Assembly (NCBI RefSeq): GCF_015560805.1
Contig: NZ_JADMSO010000002.1
Coordinates: forward strand, 1-64,000
DNA: 64,000 nt
Origin: Mediterraneibacter glycyrrhizinilyticus
GTDB taxonomy: Bacteria; Bacillota; Clostridia; Lachnospirales; Lachnospiraceae
Direction: 5' to 3'
This document shows positions 61,592 to 64,000 of the stretch, in pieces; the first letter of the stretch is position 1, and each line of letters starts with the position of its first letter. The translations under genes and the position numbers were made by a program. The notes beneath the pieces were generated by a model that searched no databases, was not told the DNA's origin, and was given only the letters and a program-made list of their open reading frames with translations.

Positions 61592-64000
61592 ATGGCAAAA
61601 TGGGTTTATATGTTTACCGAAGGTAACGCAACCATGAGAAACCTGCTTGGTGGAAAAGGTGCGAACCTTGCAGAAATGACAAGCCTCGGACTTCCTGTAC
61701 CACAGGGATTCACAGTAACAACTGAAGCTTGTACACAGTATTATGAGGACGGCAGAAAGATCAATGACGAGATCATGGCACAGATCATGGAAGCCATTGA
61801 GAAACTGGAAGGAATCACAGGAAAGAAATTCGGAGACAAAGAGAATCCGCTTCTCGTTTCCGTACGTTCCGGAGCAAGAGCTTCCATGCCTGGTATGATG
61901 GACACGATCCTGAACCTGGGATTGAACGAGGAAGTTGTTGAGACTCTGGCAGAAGCATCCGGAAATGCTCGTTGGGCATGGGATTGCTACAGAAGATTTA
62001 TCCAGATGTATTCTGACGTAGTTATGGAAGTTGGTAAGAAGTATTTTGAAGAGCTTATCGACAAGATGAAAGAAGAAAAAGGTGTAACTCAGGACGTAGA
62101 ACTGACAGCAGAAGATCTGAAGACTCTGGCAGGACAGTTCAAAGCTGAGTATAAAGAGAAAATCGGCGAAGACTTCCCGGCTGACGCAAAAGAACAGCTG
62201 ATGGGAGCTGTTAAGGCTGTATTCCGTTCATGGGACAACCCGAGAGCAAACGTTTATCGTCGTGACAATGATATCCCGTATTCATGGGGAACAGCTGTTA
62301 ACGTACAGATGATGGCATTTGGTAACATGGGAGATGACTGTGGAACAGGTGTTGCATTTACACGTGACCCGGCTACAGGGGAGAACGGTCTGTTCGGAGA
62401 ATTCCTGACAAACGCTCAGGGAGAGGACGTTGTTGCCGGAGTTCGTACTCCGATGCATATTTCCGAGATGGAACAGAAATTCCCGGAAGCATTCGCACAG
62501 TTCAAAGAAGTTTGCCATACACTGGAAACACACTACAGAGATATGCAGGATATGGAGTTTACAGTAGAGCACGGTAAACTGTATATGCTTCAGACTCGTA
62601 ACGGTAAGAGAACCGCTCAGGCTGCTCTGAAGATCGCATGCGACCTTGTTGACGAGGGAATGAGAACAGAAGAAGAAGCAGTAGCTATGATCGATCCGAG
62701 AAACTTAGATACACTGCTTCACCCACAGTTCGATGCTGCTGCACTGAAAGCTGCAACACCGATGGCAAAAGCACTTGGAGCATCTCCGGGAGCTGCTTGC
62801 GGTAAAGTTGTCTTCACAGCAGACGATGCAGTTGAGTGGGCTGCAAGAGGAGAGAAAGTGATCCTTGTTCGTCTTGAGACATCTCCGGAAGATATCACAG
62901 GAATGAAGTCCGCACAGGGTATCCTGACAGTTCGCGGTGGTATGACATCTCACGCAGCCGTAGTTGCTCGTGGAATGGGAACATGCTGCGTATCCGGATG
63001 CGGAGACATTGTGATGGACGAAGCAAACAAGAAATTTACATTAGCTGGAAAAGAGTTCCACGAGGGAGACTGCATTTCTCTTGACGGATCCACAGGAGCT
63101 ATTTACGATGGAATCATCCCGACAGTAGACGCTACGATCGCTGGTGAGTTCGGAAGAATCATGGGATGGGCTGACAAATACAGAACAATGAAAGTTCGTA
63201 CAAATGCAGATACTCCGGCTGACGCTAAGAAAGCACGCGAGCTGGGAGCAGAGGGTATCGGACTTTGCCGTACAGAGCATATGTTCTTCGAGGGCAACAG
63301 AATCGATGCGTTCCGTGAGATGATCTGTTCTGAGACAGTAGAAGAAAGAGAAGCTGCACTGGACAAGATCCTTCCGGAACAGCAGGGAGACTTTGAGGCA
63401 CTGTACGAGGCGCTGGAAGGAAATCCGGTAACAATCCGTTTCCTTGATCCGCCGCTTCATGAGTTCGTTCCGACTGAGGAAGAAGATATTAAGAAACTGG
63501 CTGATGCTCAGGGCAAAACTGTTGAGCAGATCAAAGCGATCATCGACAGCCTGCACGAGTTCAACCCGATGATGGGACACCGTGGATGCCGTCTGGCAGT
63601 TACTTATCCGGAAATCGCTAAGATGCAGACAAAAGCTGTTATCCGTGCAGCGATCAACGTACAGAAAGCACATGCTGACTGGACAGTAAAACCGGAGATC
63701 ATGATTCCACTCGTTGGAGACATCAAAGAGTTGAAATATGTGAAGAAATTCGTTGTTGAGACTGCTGATGCAGAGATCGCTGCTTCCGGAATCGACCTGA
63801 AATACGAAGTGGGAACAATGATCGAGATCCCGAGAGCTGCTCTGACAGCTGACGAGATCGCAAAAGAAGCTGACTTCTTCTGCTTCGGTACAAACGATTT
63901 GACACAGATGACATTTGGATTCTCCCGTGATGACGCTGGTAAATTCCTGGATGCCTACTATGACGCTAAGATCTTCGAGAACGATCCGTTCGCAAAACTG
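61592..64000 (+). CDS. ppdK: Pyruvate, phosphate dikinase, 3' end outside window
   Basis: The first 803 codons of PPDK (full enzyme about 875), which interconverts pyruvate plus ATP plus phosphate with PEP, AMP and PPi; in such anaerobes it usually runs glycolysis with PPi. Start MAKWVYMFTEGNATMRNLLG with GGGAGG upstream. The N-terminal nucleotide domain is complete; the swivelling phospho-histidine is in RGGMTSHAAVVARGMG (His454, next to 455 in Clostridium symbiosum PPDK). The PEP-binding barrel has begun (LCRTEHMFFEG, EIMIPLVGD); the catalytic cysteine lies outside. Biased codons suggest high expression. Confidence 0.95.
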   Translation, partial: MAKWVYMFTEGNATMRNLLGGKGANLAEMTSLGLPVPQGFTVTTEACTQYYEDGRKINDEIMAQIMEAIEKLEGITGKKFGDKENPLLVSVRSGARASMPGMMDTILNLGLNEEVVETLAEASGNARWAWDCYRRFIQMYSDVVMEVGKKYFEELIDKMKEEKGVTQDVELTAEDLKTLAGQFKAEYKEKIGEDFPADAKEQLMGAVKAVFRSWDNPRANVYRRDNDIPYSWGTAVNVQMMAFGNMGDDCGTGVAFTRDPATGENGLFGEFLTNAQGEDVVAGVRTPMHISEMEQKFPEAFAQFKEVCHTLETHYRDMQDMEFTVEHGKLYMLQTRNGKRTAQAALKIACDLVDEGMRTEEEAVAMIDPRNLDTLLHPQFDAAALKAATPMAKALGASPGAACGKVVFTADDAVEWAARGEKVILVRLETSPEDITGMKSAQGILTVRGGMTSHAAVVARGMGTCCVSGCGDIVMDEANKKFTLAGKEFHEGDCISLDGSTGAIYDGIIPTVDATIAGEFGRIMGWADKYRTMKVRTNADTPADAKKARELGAEGIGLCRTEHMFFEGNRIDAFREMICSETVEEREAALDKILPEQQGDFEALYEALEGNPVTIRFLDPPLHEFVPTEEEDIKKLADAQGKTVEQIKAIIDSLHEFNPMMGHRGCRLAVTYPEIAKMQTKAVIRAAINVQKAHADWTVKPEIMIPLVGDIKELKYVKKFVVETADAEIAASGIDLKYEVGTMIEIPRAALTADEIAKEADFFCFGTNDLTQMTFGFSRDDAGKFLDAYYDAKIFENDPFAKL

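Overview
The window is chromosomal DNA from a Gram-positive anaerobe of the Clostridia, most likely a gut Lachnospiraceae species. I infer this from gene order (comM-dprA-topA-codY, ireB-ruvX-DUF1292-rnj, era-yqzL-recO-glyS), AGGAGG-type ribosome sites, TTGACA/TATAAT promoters, a CIRCE-controlled groESL, a sporulation sigma factor K gene, and families common in Lachnospiraceae (PqqD-like protein beside an OPT transporter, DUF5688, GlpA/GlpB/DUF1667, pyruvate phosphate dikinase). The genus cannot be fixed from the sequence alone.

Layout. 0-5.6 kb is an accessory, decayed stretch: an IS256-type transposase remnant, a small XRE-regulator operon with two mini-proteins, a second membrane-anchored XRE regulator, a RhuM gene with a broken 3' end, a DNA methyltransferase-type repair protein and two acetyltransferases. 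5.6-18.4 kb is core: an AGCS symporter, moaC, prmA, rsmE, cysteine desulfurase plus thiI, an HPr-like protein without the catalytic histidine, mtaB, then ireB-ruvX-DUF1292-rnj-trmR-U32 peptidase. 18.5-22.9 kb holds an OPT transporter with a PqqD-like partner, an NhaC antiporter and sigK. 23.1-30.9 kb is one long molybdenum-cofactor and molybdate-uptake cluster (xdhC, a nucleotidyltransferase-ModE fusion, a MoeA-like protein, moaA, a MOSC-MogA fusion, modABC).

31-45.7 kb is core again: comM, dprA, topA, codY, groESL and guaB, followed by a compact orphan microcompartment set (two EutS/PduU-type shell proteins and a EutP/PduV GTPase), an amidase, a chorismate mutase-shikimate kinase fusion, a YqeG phosphatase and efp. 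45.8-48.7 kb is variable: a roughly 285-bp cloverleaf-like repeat, a PadR/DUF2812 pair, a DUF5688 gene and a coiled-coil protein built on 42-bp tandem repeats. 48.8-64 kb carries a GlpA/GlpB-like/DUF1667 operon behind a leader terminator, an M16C peptidase, era, yqzL, recO, glyS, two adjacent M18 aminopeptidases and the first 803 codons of ppdK, which runs off the window.

Themes. Several neighbouring genes serve tRNA and rRNA modification (thiI with its sulfur donor, mtaB, trmR with a U32 partner, rsmE, prmA). The molybdenum cluster makes cofactor and imports molybdate, but no molybdoenzyme is visible here. The most unusual items are the cloverleaf repeat with a partial copy behind modC and a possible minimal derivative behind guaB, the orphan shell-protein trio, the nucleotidyltransferase-ModE fusion with an altered signature, and the histidine-less HPr. 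I saw no tRNA, rRNA or CRISPR array.
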